Position numbers and translations under genes: made by a program. A DNA stretch of 64,000 nt from Amaranthus tricolor. Its lineage: Eukaryota; Streptophyta; Magnoliopsida; Caryophyllales; Amaranthaceae. This document shows positions 34,783-49,800 of the stretch, one piece after another. Numbering within the stretch: position 1 is the stretch's first letter; each line of letters begins with the position of its first letter. The DNA lies in the NCBI RefSeq assembly GCF_026212465.1, contig NC_080048.1, positions 25,554,280 to 25,618,279 on the forward strand. The letters are read 5' to 3'. The notes beneath the pieces were generated by a model, which searched no databases, was not told the DNA's origin, and saw only the letters and a program-made list of their open reading frames with translations.

Positions 34783-37700
34783 GACCACCTTGCACGACAC
34801 GTGGAGACCAAACCTATGCATCCAGGACCTAGGCTAAAGTGGAAATGGAATCTTGGTACTTGGATCTAGCTATCAAGGTCCTAAAACCATTCTAACAATC
34901 CCCGTGGACTCCTAGAAGCTGAGCAGAAGGAGGGCTAGTCGACAGTTTGCTAGATCAGAATTTTGTTTAAGTGTTTGTGGTTGTTTCGTGTTCTTTTCAT
35001 GATCATTTGTAGTTTTTCACTGTGTCATTAATCAAAGCTTACGCACAACATTAATCCTTGCATAACCAAGGCCTTAATCAGCCCCGGTTTCGCATCAAAA
35101 CCAAGTTTGAATACTTTACGCGCGAAATTGACAAAAACGCTTAAAAACGCATAAAATCGCAACTTAACTTCTAATTTCTAGCATATGATTATTATTATCA
35201 ATTCTAACCATTTCAACACAATAATATATGCCAAATAGTGTTGTGTGCCATGTTTCGTGCATAACAAACCATGTTTGACCTACTTTACGCGCGAAATTGA
35301 AAAAAACGCTTAAAAACCCATAAAATCGCAACTTAACTTCTAATTTCTAACATATGACTATTATTATCAAGTATAAACATTTCAAAAAAATAATATATGC
35401 CAAATAGTGTTGTGTGCCAAGTTTCGTGCATAACAAACCATGTTTGACCTACTTTACGCGCGAAATTGACAAAAACGCTTAAAAACGCATAAAATAGCAA
35501 TTTAACTTCTAATTTCTAGTATATGACTATTATTATCAAGTCTAACCATTTCAACACAATAATATATGCCAAATAGTGTTGTGTGCCAAGTTTCGTGCAT
35601 AACAAACCATGTTTTACCTATTTTACGCGCGAAATTGACAAATAAAAACGCGAAATTGACAGCGTCAAACTAGTGACCAGACCACCTTGCACGACACGTG
35701 GAGTCCAAACCTATGCATCCAGGACCTAGGCTAAAGTGGAAATTGAATCTTGGTACTTGGATCTAGCTATCAAGGTCCTAAAACCATTCTAACAATCCCC
35801 GTGGACTCCTAGAAGCTGAGCCGAAGGAGGGCTGGTCGACAGTTTGCTAGATCAGAATTTTGCTTAAGTGTTTGTGGTTGTTTCGTGTTCTTTTCATGAT
35901 CATTTGTAGTTTTTGACTGTGTCTTTAATCAAAGCTTATGCAAAACATTATTCATTGCATAACCAAGGCCTTAATCAGCCCCGGTTTCGCATCAAAACCA
36001 AGTATGAGTACTTTACGCGCGAAATTGACAAAAACGCTTAAAAACGCATAACTTAACTTCTAATTTCTAGCATATGACTATTATTATCAATTCTAACCAT
36101 TTCAACACAATAATATATGCCAAATAGTGTTGTGTGCCAAGTTTCGTGCATAACAAACCATGTTTGACCTACTTTACGCGCGAAATTGACAAAAACGCTT
36201 AAAAACCCATAAAATCGCAACTTAACTTCTAATTTCTAGCATATGACTATTATTATCAAGTATAACCATTTCAACAAATAAATATATGCCAAATAGTGTT
36301 GTGTGCCAAGTTTCGTGCATAACAAACCATGTTTGACCTACTTTACGCGCGAAATTGACAAAAACGCTTAAAAACGCATAAAATCGCAACTTAACTTCTA
36401 ATTTCTAGCATATGACTATTATTATCAACTCTAACCATTTCAACACAATAATATATGCCAAATAGTGTTGTGTGCCAAGTTTCGTGCTTAACAAACCATG
36501 TTTGACCTACTTTACGCGCGAAATTGACAAATAAAAACGCGAAATTGACAGCGTCAAACTAGTGACCAGACCACCTTACACGACACGTGGAGTCGAAACA
36601 TATGCATCCAGGACCTAGGCTAAAGTGGAAATGGAATCTTGGTACTTAGATCTAGCTATCAAGGTCCTAAAACCATTCTAACAATCCCCGTGGACTCCTA
36701 GAAGCTGAGCCGAAGGAGGGCTGGTCGACAGTTTGCTAGATCAGAATGTTGTTTAAGTGTTTGTGGTTGTTTCGTGTTCTTTTCATGATCATTTGTAGTT
36801 TTTGACTGTGTCATTAATCAAAGCTTACGCACAACATTAATCCTTGCATAACCAAGGCCTTAATCAGCCCCGTTTTCGCATCTAAACCATGTTTGAGTAC
36901 TTTACGCGCGAAATTGACAAAAACGCTTAAAAACGCATAAAATCGCAACTTAACTTCAAATTTCTAGCATATGACTATTATTATCAATTCTAACCATTTA
37001 AACACAATAACATATGCCAAATAGTGTTTTGTGCCAAGTTTCGTGCATAACAAACCATGTTTGACCTACTTTACGCGCGAAATTGACAAAAACGCTTAAA
37101 AACGCATAAAATCGCAACTTAACTTCTAATTTCAAGCATATGACTATTATTATCAATTCTAACCATTTCAACACAATAATATATGCCAAATAGTGTTGTG
37201 TGCCAAGTTTCGTGCATAACAAACCATGTTTGACCTACTTTACGCGCGAAATTGACAATAAAGCTTAAAAACCCATAAAATCGCAACTTAACTTCTAATT
37301 TCTAGCATATGACTATTATTATCAAGTATAACCATTTCAACACAATAATATATGCCAAATAGTGTTGTGTGCCAAGTTTCGTGCATAACAAACCATGTTT
37401 GACCTACTTTACGCGCGAAATTGACAAAAACGCTTAAAAACGCATAAAATCGCAACTTAACTTCTAATTTCTAGCATATGACTATTATTATCAAGTCTAA
37501 CCATTTCAACACAATAATATATTCCAAATAGTGTTGTGTGCCAAGTTTCGTGCATAACAAACCTTGTTTGACCTACTTTACGCGCGAAATTGAAAAATAA
37601 AAACGCGAAATTGACAGCATCAAACTAGTGACTAGACCACCTTGCACGACACGTGGAGACCAAACCTATGCATCCAGGACCTAGGCTAAAGTGAAATGGA

Positions 37701-39385
37701 ATCTTGGTACTTGGATCTAGCTATCAAGGTCCTAAAACCATTCTAACAATCCCCGTGGACTCCTAGAAGCTGAGCAGAAGGAGGGCTAGTCGACAGTTTG
37801 CTAGATCAGAATTTTGTTTAAGTGTTTGTGGTTGTTTCGTGTTCTTTTCCTGATCATTTGTAGTTTTTCACTGTGTCATTAATCAAAGCTTACGCACAAC
37901 ATTAATCCTTGCATAACCAAGGCCTTAATCAGCCCCGGTTTCGCATCAAAACCAAGTTTGAATACTTTACGCGCGAAATTGACAAAAACGCTTAAAAACG
38001 CATAAAATCGCAACTTAACTTCTAATTTCTAGCATATGATTATTATTATCAATTCTAACCATTTCAACACAATAATATATGCCAAATAGTGTTGTGTGCC
38101 ATGTTTCGTGCATAACAAACCATGTTTGACCTACTTTACGCGCGAAATTGACAAAAACGCTTAAAAACCCATAAAAATCGCAACTTAACTTCTAATTTCT
38201 AACATATGACTATTATTATCAAGTATAACCATTTCAAAAAATAATATATGCCAAATAGTGTTGTGTGCCAAGTTTCGTGCATAACAAACCATGTTTGACC
38301 TACTTTACGCGCGAAATTGACAAAAACGCTTAAAAACGCATAAATTCGCAACTCAACTTCTAATTTCTAGCATATGACTATTATTATCAAGTCTAACAAT
38401 TTCAACACAATAATATATGCCAAATAGTGTTGTGTGCCAAGTTTCGTGCATAACAAACCATGTTTTACCTACTTAACGCGCGAAATTGACAAATAAAAAC
38501 GCGAAATTGACAGCGTCAAACTAGTGACCAGACCACCTTGCACGACAAGTGGAGTCCAAACCTATGCATCCAGGACCTAGGCTAAAGTGGAAATGGAATC
38601 TTGGTACTTGGATCTAGCTATCAAGGTACTAAAACCATTCTAACAATCCCCGTGGACTCCTAGAAGCTGAGCCGAAGGAGGGCTGGTCGACAGTTTGCTA
38701 GATCAGAATTTTGTTTAAGTGTTTGTGGTTGTTTCGTGTTCTTTTCATGATCATTTGTAGTTTTTGACTGTGTCATTAATCAAATCTTATGCACAACATT
38801 AATCCTTGCATAACCAAGGCCTTAATCAGCCCCGGTTTCGCATCAAAACCAAGTTTTAGTACTTTACGCGCGAAGTTAACAAAAACGCTTAAAAACGCAT
38901 AAAATCGCAACTTAACTTTTAATTTCTTGCATATGACTATTATTATCAATTCTAACCATTTTAACACAATAATATATGCCAAATAGTGTTGTGTGCCAAG
39001 TTTCGTGCATTACAAACCATGTTTGACCTACTTTACGCGCGAAATTGACAAAAACGCTTAAAAATCCATAAAATCGCAACTTAACTTCTAATTTCTAGCA
39101 TATGACTATTATTATCAAGTATAACCATTTCAACAAAATAATATATGCCAAATAGTGTTGTGTGCCAAGTTTGGTGCATAACAAACCATGTTTGACCTAC
39201 TTTACGCGCGAAATTGACAAAAACGCTTAAAAACGCATAAAATCGCAACTTAACTTCTAATTTCTAGCATATGACTATTATTATCAAGTCTAACCATTTC
39301 AACACAATAATATATGCTAAATAGTGTTGTGTGCCAAGTTTCGTGCATAACAAACCATGTTTTACCTACTTTACGCGCGAAATTG
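34783..39385 (+). repeat. Duplicated satellite block, 6601-bp offset, copy 1
   Basis: About 4.6 kb almost identical to 41384-45987. Corresponding long units are 35543/42144, 36432/43033, 37498/44099 and 38394/44996. Shared rare variants include TATCAACTCTAACC (36427 and 43028), AATAAAGCTTAAAAACCC (37257 and 43858) and TTTTCCTGATCATTTG. Single-base indels (for example a missing G near 37694) shift the offset to 6602 toward the end. Confidence 0.87.
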
Positions 39386-41383
39386 ACAAATAACAACGCG
39401 AAATTGACAGCGTCAAACTAGTGACCAGACCACCTTGCACGACACGTAGAGTCCAAACCTATGCATCCAGGACCTAGGCTAAATTGGAAATGGAATATTG
39501 GTACTTGGATCTAGCTATCAAGGTCCTAAAACCATTCTAACAATCCCCGTGGACTCCTAGAAGCTGAGCCGAAGGAGGGCTGGTCGACAGTTTGCTAGAT
39601 CAGAATTTTGCTTAAGTGTTTGTGGTTGTTTCGTGTTCTTTTCATGATCATTTGTAGTTTTTGACTGTGTCTTTAATCAAAGCTTATGCACAACATTAAT
39701 CATTCCATAACCAAGGCCTTAATTAGCCCCGGTTTCGCATCAAAACCAAGTTTGAGTACTTTACGCGCGAAATTGACAAAAACGCTTAAAAACGCATAAC
39801 TTAACTTCTAATTTCTAGCATATGACTATTATTATCAATTCTAACCATTTCAACACAATAATATATGCCAAATAGTGTTGTGTGCCAAGTTTCGTGCATA
39901 ACAAACCATGTTTGACCTACTTTACGCGCGAAATTGACAAAAACGCTTAAAAACCCATAAAATCGCAACTTAACTTCTAATTTCTAGCATATGACTATTA
40001 TTATCAAGTATAACCATTTCAAAAAATAAATATATGCCAAATAGTGTTGTGTGCCAAGTTTCGTGCATAACAAACCATGTTTGACCTACTTTACGCGCGA
40101 AATTGACAAAAACGCTTAAAAACGCATAAAATCGCAACTTAACTTCTAATTTCTAGCATATGACTATTATTATCAAGTCTAACCATTTCAACACAATAAT
40201 ATATGCCAAATAGTGTTGTGTGCCAAGTTTCGTGCTTAACAAACCATGTTTTACCTACTTTACGCGCGAAATTGACAAATAAAAACGCGAAATTGACAGC
40301 GTCAAACTAGTGACCAGACCACCTTACACGACACGTGGAGTCGAAACATATGCATCCAGGACCAAGGCTAAAGTGGAAATGGAATCTTGGTACTTAGATC
40401 TAGCTATCAAGGTCCTAAAACCATTCTAACAATCCCCGTGGACTCCTAGAAGCTGAGCCGAAGAAGGGCTGGTCGACAGTTTGCTAGATCAGAATGTTGT
40501 TTAAGTGTTTGTGGTTGTTTCGTGTTCTTTTCATGATCATTTGTAGTTTTTGACTGTGTCATTAATCAAAGCTTACGCACAACATTAATCCTTGCATAAC
40601 CAAGGCCTTAATCAGCCCCGTTTTCGCATCTAAACCAAGTTTGAGTACTTTACGCGCGAAATTGACAAAAACGCTTAAAAAACGCATAAAATCGCAACTT
40701 AACTTCAAATTTCTAGCATATGAATATTATTATCAATTCTAACCATTTCAACACAATAACATATGCCAAATAGTGTTTTGTGCCAAGTTTCGTGCATAAC
40801 AAACCATGTTTGACCTACTTTACGCGCGAAATAGCCAAAAACGCTTAAAAACGCATAAAATCGCAACTTAACTTCTAATTTCAAGCATATGACTATTATT
40901 ATCAATTCTAACCATTTCAACACAATAATATATGCCAAATAGTGTTGTATGCCAAGTTTCGTGCATAACAAACCATGTTTGACCTACTTTACGCGCGAAA
41001 TTGACAATAACGCTTAAAAACCCATAAAATCGCAACTTAACTTCTAATTTCTAGCATATGACTATTATTATCAAGTATAACCATTTCAACACAATAATAT
41101 ATGCCAAATAGTGTTGTGTGCCATGTTTCGTGCATAACAAACCATGTTTGACCTACTTTACGCGCGAAATTAACAAAAACGCTTAAAAACGCATAAAATC
41201 GCAACTTAACTTCTAATTTCTAGCATATGACTATTATTATCAAGTCTAACCATTTCAAAACAATAATATATTCCAAATAGTGTTGTGTGCCAAGTTTCGT
41301 GCATAACAAACCTTGTTTGACCTACGTTACGCGCGAAATTGAAAAATAAAAACGCGAAATTGACAGCATCAAACTAGTGACCA

Positions 41384-44300
41384 GACCACCTTGCACGACA
41401 CGTGGAGACCAAACCTATGCATCCAGGACCTAGGCTAAAGTGGAAATGGAATCTTGGTACTTGGATCTAGCTATCAAGGTCCTAAAACCATTCTAACAAT
41501 CCCCGTGGACTCCTAGAAGCTGAGCAGAAGGAGGGCTAGTCGACAGTTTGCTAGATCAGAATTTTGTTTAAGTGTTTGTGGTTGTTTCGTGTTCTTTTCA
41601 TGATCATTTGTAGTTTTTCACTGTGTCATTAATCAAAGCTTACGCACAACATTAATCCTTGCATAACCAAGGCCTTAATCAGCCCCGGTTTCGCATCAAA
41701 ACCAAGTTTGAATACTTTACGCGCGAAATTGACAAAAACGCTTAAAAACGCATAAAATCGCAACTTAACTTCTAATTTCTAGCATATGATTATTATTATC
41801 AATTCTAACCATTTCAACACAATAATATATGCCAAATAGTGTTGTGTGCCATGTTTCGTGCATAACAAACCATGTTTGACCTACTTTACGCGCGAAATTG
41901 ACAAAAACGCTTAAAAACCCATAAAATCGCAACTTAACTTCTAATTTCTAACATATGACTATTATTATCAAGTATAAACATTTCAAAAAAATAATATATG
42001 CCAAATAGTGTTGTGTGCCAAGTTTCGTGCATAACAAACCATGTTTGACCTACTTTACGCGCGAAATTGACAAAAACGCTTAAAAACGCATAAAATAGCA
42101 ATTTAACTTCTAATTTCTAGTATATGACTATTATTATCAAGTCTAACCATTTCAACACAATAATATATGCCAAATAGTGTTGTGTGCCAAGTTTCGTGCA
42201 TAACAAACCATGTTTTACCTATTTTACGCGCGAAATTGACAAATAAAAACGCGAAATTGACAGCGTCAAACTAGTGACCAGACCACCTTGCACGACACGT
42301 GGAGTCCAAACCTATGCATCCAGGACCTAGGCTAAAGTGGAAATTGAATCTTGGTACTTGGATCTAGCTATCAAGGTCCTAAAACCATTCTAACAATCCC
42401 CGTGGACTCCTAGAAGCTGAGCCGAAGGAGGGCTGGTCGACAGTTTGCTAGATCAGAATTTTGCTTAAGTGTTTGTGGTTGTTTCGTGTTCTTTTCATGA
42501 TCATTTGTAGTTTTTGACTGTGTCTTTAATCAAAGCTTATGCAAAACATTAATCATTGCATAACCAAGGCCTTAATCAGCCCCGGTTTCGCATCAAAACC
42601 AAGTATGAGTACTTTACGCGCGAAATTGACAAAAACGCTTAAAAACGCATAACTTAACTTCTAATTTCTAGCATATGACTATTATTATCAATTCTAACCA
42701 TTTCAACACAATAATATATGCCAAATAGTGTTGTGTGCCAAGTTTCGTGCATAACAAACCATGTTTGACCTACTTTACGCGCGAAATTGACAAAAACGCT
42801 TAAAAACCCATAAAATCGCAACTTAACTTCTAATTTCTAGCATATGACTATTATTATCAAGTATAACCATTTCAACAAATAAATATATGCCAAATAGTGT
42901 TGTGTGCCAAGTTTCGTGCATAACAAACCATGTTTGACCTACTTTACGCGCGAAATTGACAAAAACGCTTAAAAACGCATAAAATCGCAACTTAACTTCT
43001 AATTTCTAGCATATGACTATTATTATCAACTCTAACCATTTCAACACAATAATATATGCCAAATAGTGTTGTGTGCCAAGTTTCGTGCTTAACAAACCAT
43101 GTTTGACCTACTTTACGCGCGAAATTGACAAATAAAAACGCGAAATTGACAGCGTCAAACTAGTGACCAGACCACCTTACACGACACGTGGAGTCGAAAC
43201 ATATGCATCCAGGACCTAGGCTAAAGTGGAAATGGAATCTTGGTACTTAGATCTAGCTATCAAGGTCCTAAAACCATTCTAACAATCCCCGTGGACTCCT
43301 AGAAGCTGAGCCGAAGGAGGGCTGGTCGACAGTTTGCTAGATCAGAATGTTGTTTAAGTGTTTGTGGTTGTTTCGTGTTCTTTTCATGATCATTTGTAGT
43401 TTTTGACTGTGTCATTAATCAAAGCTTACGCACAACATTAATCCTTGCATAACCAAGGCCTTAATCAGCCCCGTTTTCGCATCTAAACCATGTTTGAGTA
43501 CTTTACGCGCGAAATTGACAAAAACGCTTAAAAACGCATAAAATCGCAACTTAACTTCAAATTTCTAGCATATGACTATTATTATCAATTCTAACCATTT
43601 AAACACAATAACATATGCCAAATAGTGTTTTGTGCCAAGTTTCGTGCATAACAAACCATGTTTGACCTACTTTACGCGCGAAATTGACAAAAACGCTTAA
43701 AAACGCATAAAATCGCAACTTAACTTCTAATTTCAAGCATATGACTATTATTATCAATTCTAACCATTTCAACACAATAATATATGCCAAATAGTGTTGT
43801 GTGCCAAGTTTCGTGCATAACAAACCATGTTTGACCTACTTTACGCGCGAAATTGACAATAAAGCTTAAAAACCCATAAAATCGCAACTTAACTTCTAAT
43901 TTCTAGCATATGACTATTATTATCAAGTATAACCATTTCAACACAATAATATATGCCAAATAGTGTTGTGTGCCAAGTTTCGTGCATAACAAACCATGTT
44001 TGACCTACTTTACGCGCGAAATTGACAAAAACGCTTAAAAACGCATAAAATCGCAACTTAACTTCTAATTTCTAGCATATGACTATTATTATCAAGTCTA
44101 ACCATTTCAACACAATAATATATTCCAAGTAGTGTTGTGTGCCAAGTTTCGTGCATAACAAACCTTGTTTGACCTACTTTACGCGCGAAATTGAAAAATA
44201 AAAACGCGAAATTGACAGCATCAAACTAGTGACTAGACCACCTTGCACGACACGTGGAGACCAAACCTATGCATCCAGGACCTAGGCTAAAGTGGAAATG

Positions 44301-45987
44301 GAATCTTGGTACTTGGATCTAGCTATCAAGGTCCTAAAACCATTCTAACAAGCCCCGTGGACTCCTAGAAGCTGAGCAGAAGGAGGGCTAGTCGACAGTT
44401 TGCTAGATCAGAATTTTGTTTAAGTGTTTGTGGTTGTTTCGTGTTCTTTTCCTGATCATTTGTAGTTTTTCACTGTGTCATTAATCAAAGCTTACGCACA
44501 ACATTAATCCTTGCATAACCAAGGCCTTAATCAGCCCCGGTTTCGCATCAAAACCAAGTTTGAATACTTTACGCGCGAAATTGACAAAAACGCTTAAAAA
44601 CGCATAAAATCGCAACTTAACTTCTAATTTCTAGCATATGATTATTATTATCAATTCTAACCATTTCAACACAATAATATATGCCAAATAGTGTTGTGTG
44701 CCATGTTTCGTGCATAACAAACCATGTTTGACCTACTTTACGCGCGAAATTGACAAAAACGCTTAAAAACCCATAAAATCGCAACTTAACTTCTAATTTC
44801 TAACATATGACTATTATTATCAAGTATAACCATTTCAAAAAAATAATATATGCCAAATAGTGTTGTGTGCCAAGTTTCGTGCATAACAAACCATGTTTGA
44901 CCTACTTTACGCGCGAAATTGACAAAAACGCTTAAAAACGCATAAATTCGCAACTCAACTTCTAATTTCTAGCATATGACTATTATTATCAAGTCTAACA
45001 ATTTCAACACAATAATATATGCCAAATAGTGTTGTGTGCCAAGTTTCGTGCATAACAAACCATGTTTTACCTACTTAACGCGCGAAATTGACAAATAAAA
45101 ACGCGAAATTGACAGCGTCAAACTAGTGACCAGACCACCTTGCACGACAAGTGGAGTCCAAACCTATGCATCCAGGACCTAGGCTAAAGTGGAAATGGAA
45201 TCTTGGTACTTGGATCTAGCTATCAAGGTACTAAAACCATTCTAACAATCCCCGTGGACTCCTAGAAGCTGAGCCGAAGGAGGGCTGGTCGACAGTTTGC
45301 TAGATCAGAATTTTGTTTAAGTGTTTGTGGTTGTTTCGTGTTCTTTTCATGATCATTTGTAGTTTTTGACTGTGTCATTAATCAAATCTTATGCACAACA
45401 TTAATCCTTGCATAACCAAGGCCTTAATCAGCCCCGGTTTCGCATCAAAACCAAGTTTTAGTACTTTACGCGCGAAGTTAACAAAAACGCTTAAAAACGC
45501 ATAAAATCGCAACTTAACTTTTAATTTCTTGCATATGACTATTATTATCAATTCTAACCATTTTAACACAATAATATATGCCAAATAGTGTTGTGTGCCA
45601 AGTTTCGTGCATTACAAACCATGTTTGACCTACTTTACGCGCGAAATTGACAAAAACGCTTAAAAATCCATAAAATCGCAACTTAACTTCTAATTTCTAG
45701 CATATGACTATTATTATCAAGTATAACCATTTCAACAAAATAATATATGCCAAATAGTGTTGTGTGCCAAGTTTGGTGCATAACAAACCATGTTTGACCT
45801 ACTTTACGCGCGAAATTGACAAAAACGCTTAAAAACGCATAAAATCGCAACTTAACTTCTAATTTCTAGCATATGACTATTATTATCAAGTCTAACCATT
45901 TCAACACAATAATATATGCTAAATAGTGTTGTGTGCCAAGTTTCGTGCATAACAAACCATGTTTTACCTACTTTACGCGCGAAATTG
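41384..45987 (+). repeat. Duplicated satellite block, 6601-bp offset, copy 2
   Basis: Partner of 34783-39385. Its right end falls inside the long unit at 45893: ATATGCTAAATAG is still shared, but the following GACAAATAAAAACG differs from GACAAATAACAACG in copy 1. Confidence 0.87.
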
Positions 45988-46869
45988 ACAAATAAAAACG
46001 CGAAATTGACAGCGTCAAACTAGTGACCAGACCACCTTGCACGACACGTGGAGTCCAAACCTATGCATCCAGGACCTAGGCTAAAGTGTAAATGGAATCT
46101 TGGTACTTGGATCTAGCTATCAAGGTCCTAAAACCATTCTAACAATCCCCATGGACTCCTAGAAGCTGAGCCGAAGGAGGGCTGGTCGACAGTTTGCTAG
46201 ATCAGAATTTTGCTTAAGTGTTTGTGGTTGTTTCGTGTTCTTTTCATGATCATTTGTAGTTTTTGACTGTGTCTTTAATCAAAGCTTATGCACAACATTA
46301 ATCATTGCATAACCAAGGCCTTAATCAGCCCCGGTTTCGCATCAAAACCAAGTTTGAATACTTTATGCGCGAAATTGACAAAAACGCTTAAAAACGCATA
46401 ACTTAACTTCTAATTTCTAGCATATGACTATGATTATCAATTCTAACCATTTCAACACAATAATATATGCCAAATAGTGTTGTGTGCCAAGTTTCGTGCA
46501 TAACAAACCATGTTTGACCTACTTTACGCGCGAAATTGACAAAAACTCTTAAAAACCCATAAAATCGCAACTTAACTTCTAATTTCTAGCATATGACTAT
46601 TATTATCAAGTATAACCATTTCAACAAATAAATATATGCCAAATAGTGTTGTGTGCCAAGTTTCGTGCATAACAAACCATGTTTGACCTACTTTACGCGC
46701 GAAATTGACAAAAACGCTTAAAAACCCATAAAATCGCAACTTAACTTCTAATTTCTAGCATATGACTATTATTATCAAGTATAACCATTTCAACAAATAA
46801 ATATATGCCAAATAGTGTTGTGTGCCAAGTTTCGTGCATAACAAACCATGTTTGACCTACTTTACGCGC

Positions 46870-49800
46870 GAAATTGACAAAAACGCTTAAAAACGCATAA
46901 AATCGCAACTTAACTTCTAATTTCTAGCATATGACTATTATTATCAAGTCTAACCATTTCAACACAATAATATATGCCAAATAGTGTTGTGTGCCAAGTT
47001 TCGTGCTTAACAAACCATGTTTGACCTACTTTACGCGCGAAATTGACAAATAAAAACGCGAAATTGACAGCGTCAAACTAGTGACCAGACCACCTTACAC
47101 GACACGTGGAGTCGAAACATATGCATCCAGGACCTAGGCTAAAGTGGAAATGGAATCTTGGTACTTAGATCTAGCTATCAAGGTCCTAAAACCATTCTAA
47201 CAATCCCCGTGGACTCCTAGAAGCTGAGCCGAAGGAGGGCTGGTCGACAGTTTGCTAGATCAGAATGTTGTTTAAGTGTTTGTGGTTGTTTCGTGTTCTT
47301 TTCATGATCATTTGTAGTTTTTGACTGTGTCATTAATCAAAGCATACGCACAACATTAATCCTTGCATAACCAAGGCCTTAATCAGCCCCGTTTTCGCAT
47401 CTAAACCAAGTTTGAGTACTTTACGCGCGAAATTGATAAAAACGCTTAAAAACGCATAAAATCGCAACTTAACTTCAAATTTCTAGCATATGACTATTAT
47501 TATCAATTCTAACCATTTCAACACAATAACATATGCCAAATAGTGTTTTGTGCCAAGTTTCGTGCATAACAAACCATGTTTGACCTACTTTACGCGCGAA
47601 ATAGACAAAAACGCTTAAAAACGCATAAAATCGCAACTTAACTTCTAATTTCAAGCATATGACTATTATTATCAATTCTAACCATTTCAACACAATAATA
47701 TATTCCAAATAGTGTTGTGTGCCAAGTTTCGTGCATAACAAACCATGTTTGACTTACTTTACGCGCGAAATTGACAATAACGCTTAAAAACCCATAAAAT
47801 CGCAACTTAACTTCTAATTTCTAGCATATGACTATTATTATCAAGTATAACCATTTCAACACAATAATATATGCCAAATAGTGTTGTGTGCCAAGTTTCG
47901 TGCATAACAAACCATGTTTGACCTACTTTACGCGCGAAATTGACAAAAACGCTTAAAAACGCATAAAATCGCAACTTAACTTCTAATTTCTAGCATATGA
48001 CTATTATTATCAAGTCTAACCATTTCAACACAATAATATATTCCAAATAGTGTTGTGTGCCAAGTTTCGTGCATAACAAACGTTGTTTGACCTACTTTAC
48101 GCGCGAAATTGAAAAATAAAAACGCGAAATTGACGGCATCAAACTAGTGACCAGACCACCTTGCACGACACGTGGAGACCAAACCTATGCATCCAGGACC
48201 TAGGCTTAAGTGGAAATGGAATCTTGGTACTTGGATCTAGCTATCAAGGTCCTAAAACCATTCTAACAATCCCCGTGGACTCCTAGAAGCTGAGCAGAAG
48301 GAGGGCTAGTCGACAGTTTGCTAGATCAGAATTTTGTTTAAGTGTTTGTGGTTGTTTCGTGTTCTTTTCATGATCATTTGTAGTTTTTCACTGTGTCATT
48401 AATCAAAGCTTACGCACAACATTAATCCTTGCATAACCAAGGCCTTAATCAGCCCCGGTTTCGCATCAAAACCAAGTTTGAATACTTTACGCGCGAAATT
48501 GACAAAAACGCTTAAAAACGCATAAAATCGCAACTTAACTTCTAATTTCTAGCATATGATTATTATTATCAATTCTAACCATTTCAACACAATAATATAT
48601 GCCAAATAGTGTTGTGTGCCATGTTTCGTGCATAACAAACCATGTTTGACCTACTTTACGCGCGAAATTGACAAAAACGCTTAAAAACCCATAAAATCGC
48701 AACTTAACTTCTAATTTCTAACATATGACTATTATTATCAAGTATAACCATTTCAAAAAAATAATATATGCCAAATAGTGTTGTGTGCCAAGTTTCGTGC
48801 ATAATAAACCATGTTTGACCTACTTTACGCGCGAAATTGACAAAAACGCTTAAAAACGCATAAAATAGCAATTTAACTTCTAATTTCTAGTATATGACTA
48901 TTATTATCAAGTCTAACCATTTCAACACAATAATATATGCCAAATAGTGTTGTGTGCCAAGTTTCGTGCATAACAAACCTTGTTTGACCTACTTTACGCG
49001 CGAAATTGACAAAAACGCTTAAAAACGCATAAAATCGCAACTTAACTTCTAATTTCTAGCATATGACTATTATTATCAAGTCTAACCATTTCAACACAAT
49101 AATATATGCCAAATAGTGTTGTGTGCCAAGTTTCGTGCTTAACAAACCATGTTTGACCTACTTTACGCGCGAAATTGACAAATAAAAACGCGAAATTGAC
49201 AGCGTCAAACTAGTGACCAGACCACCTTACACGACACGTGGAGTCGAAACATATGCATCCAGGACCTAGGCTAAAGTGGAAATGGAATCTTGGTACTTAG
49301 ATCTAGCTATCAAGGTCCTAAAACCATTCTAACAATCCCCGTGGACTCCTAGAAGCTGAGCCGAAGGAGGGCTGGTCGACAGTTTGCTAGATCAGAATGT
49401 TGTTTAAGTGTTTGTGGTTGTTTCGTGTTCTTTTCATGATCATTTGTAGTTTTTGACTGTGTCATTAATCAAAGCATACGCACAACATTAATCCTTGCAT
49501 AACCAAGGCCTTAATCAGCCCCGTTTTCGCATCTAAACCAAGTTTGAGTACTTTACGCGCGAAATTGATAAAAACGCTTAAAAACGCATAAAATCGCAAC
49601 TTAACTTCAAATTTCTAGCATATGACTATTATTATCAATTCTAACCATTTCAACACAATAACATATGCCAAATAGTGTTTTGTGCCAAGTTTCGTGCATA
49701 ACAAACCATGTTTGACCTACTTTACGCGCGAAATAGACAAAAACGCTTAAAAACGCATAAAATCGCAACTTAACTTCTAATTTCAAGCATATGACTATTA

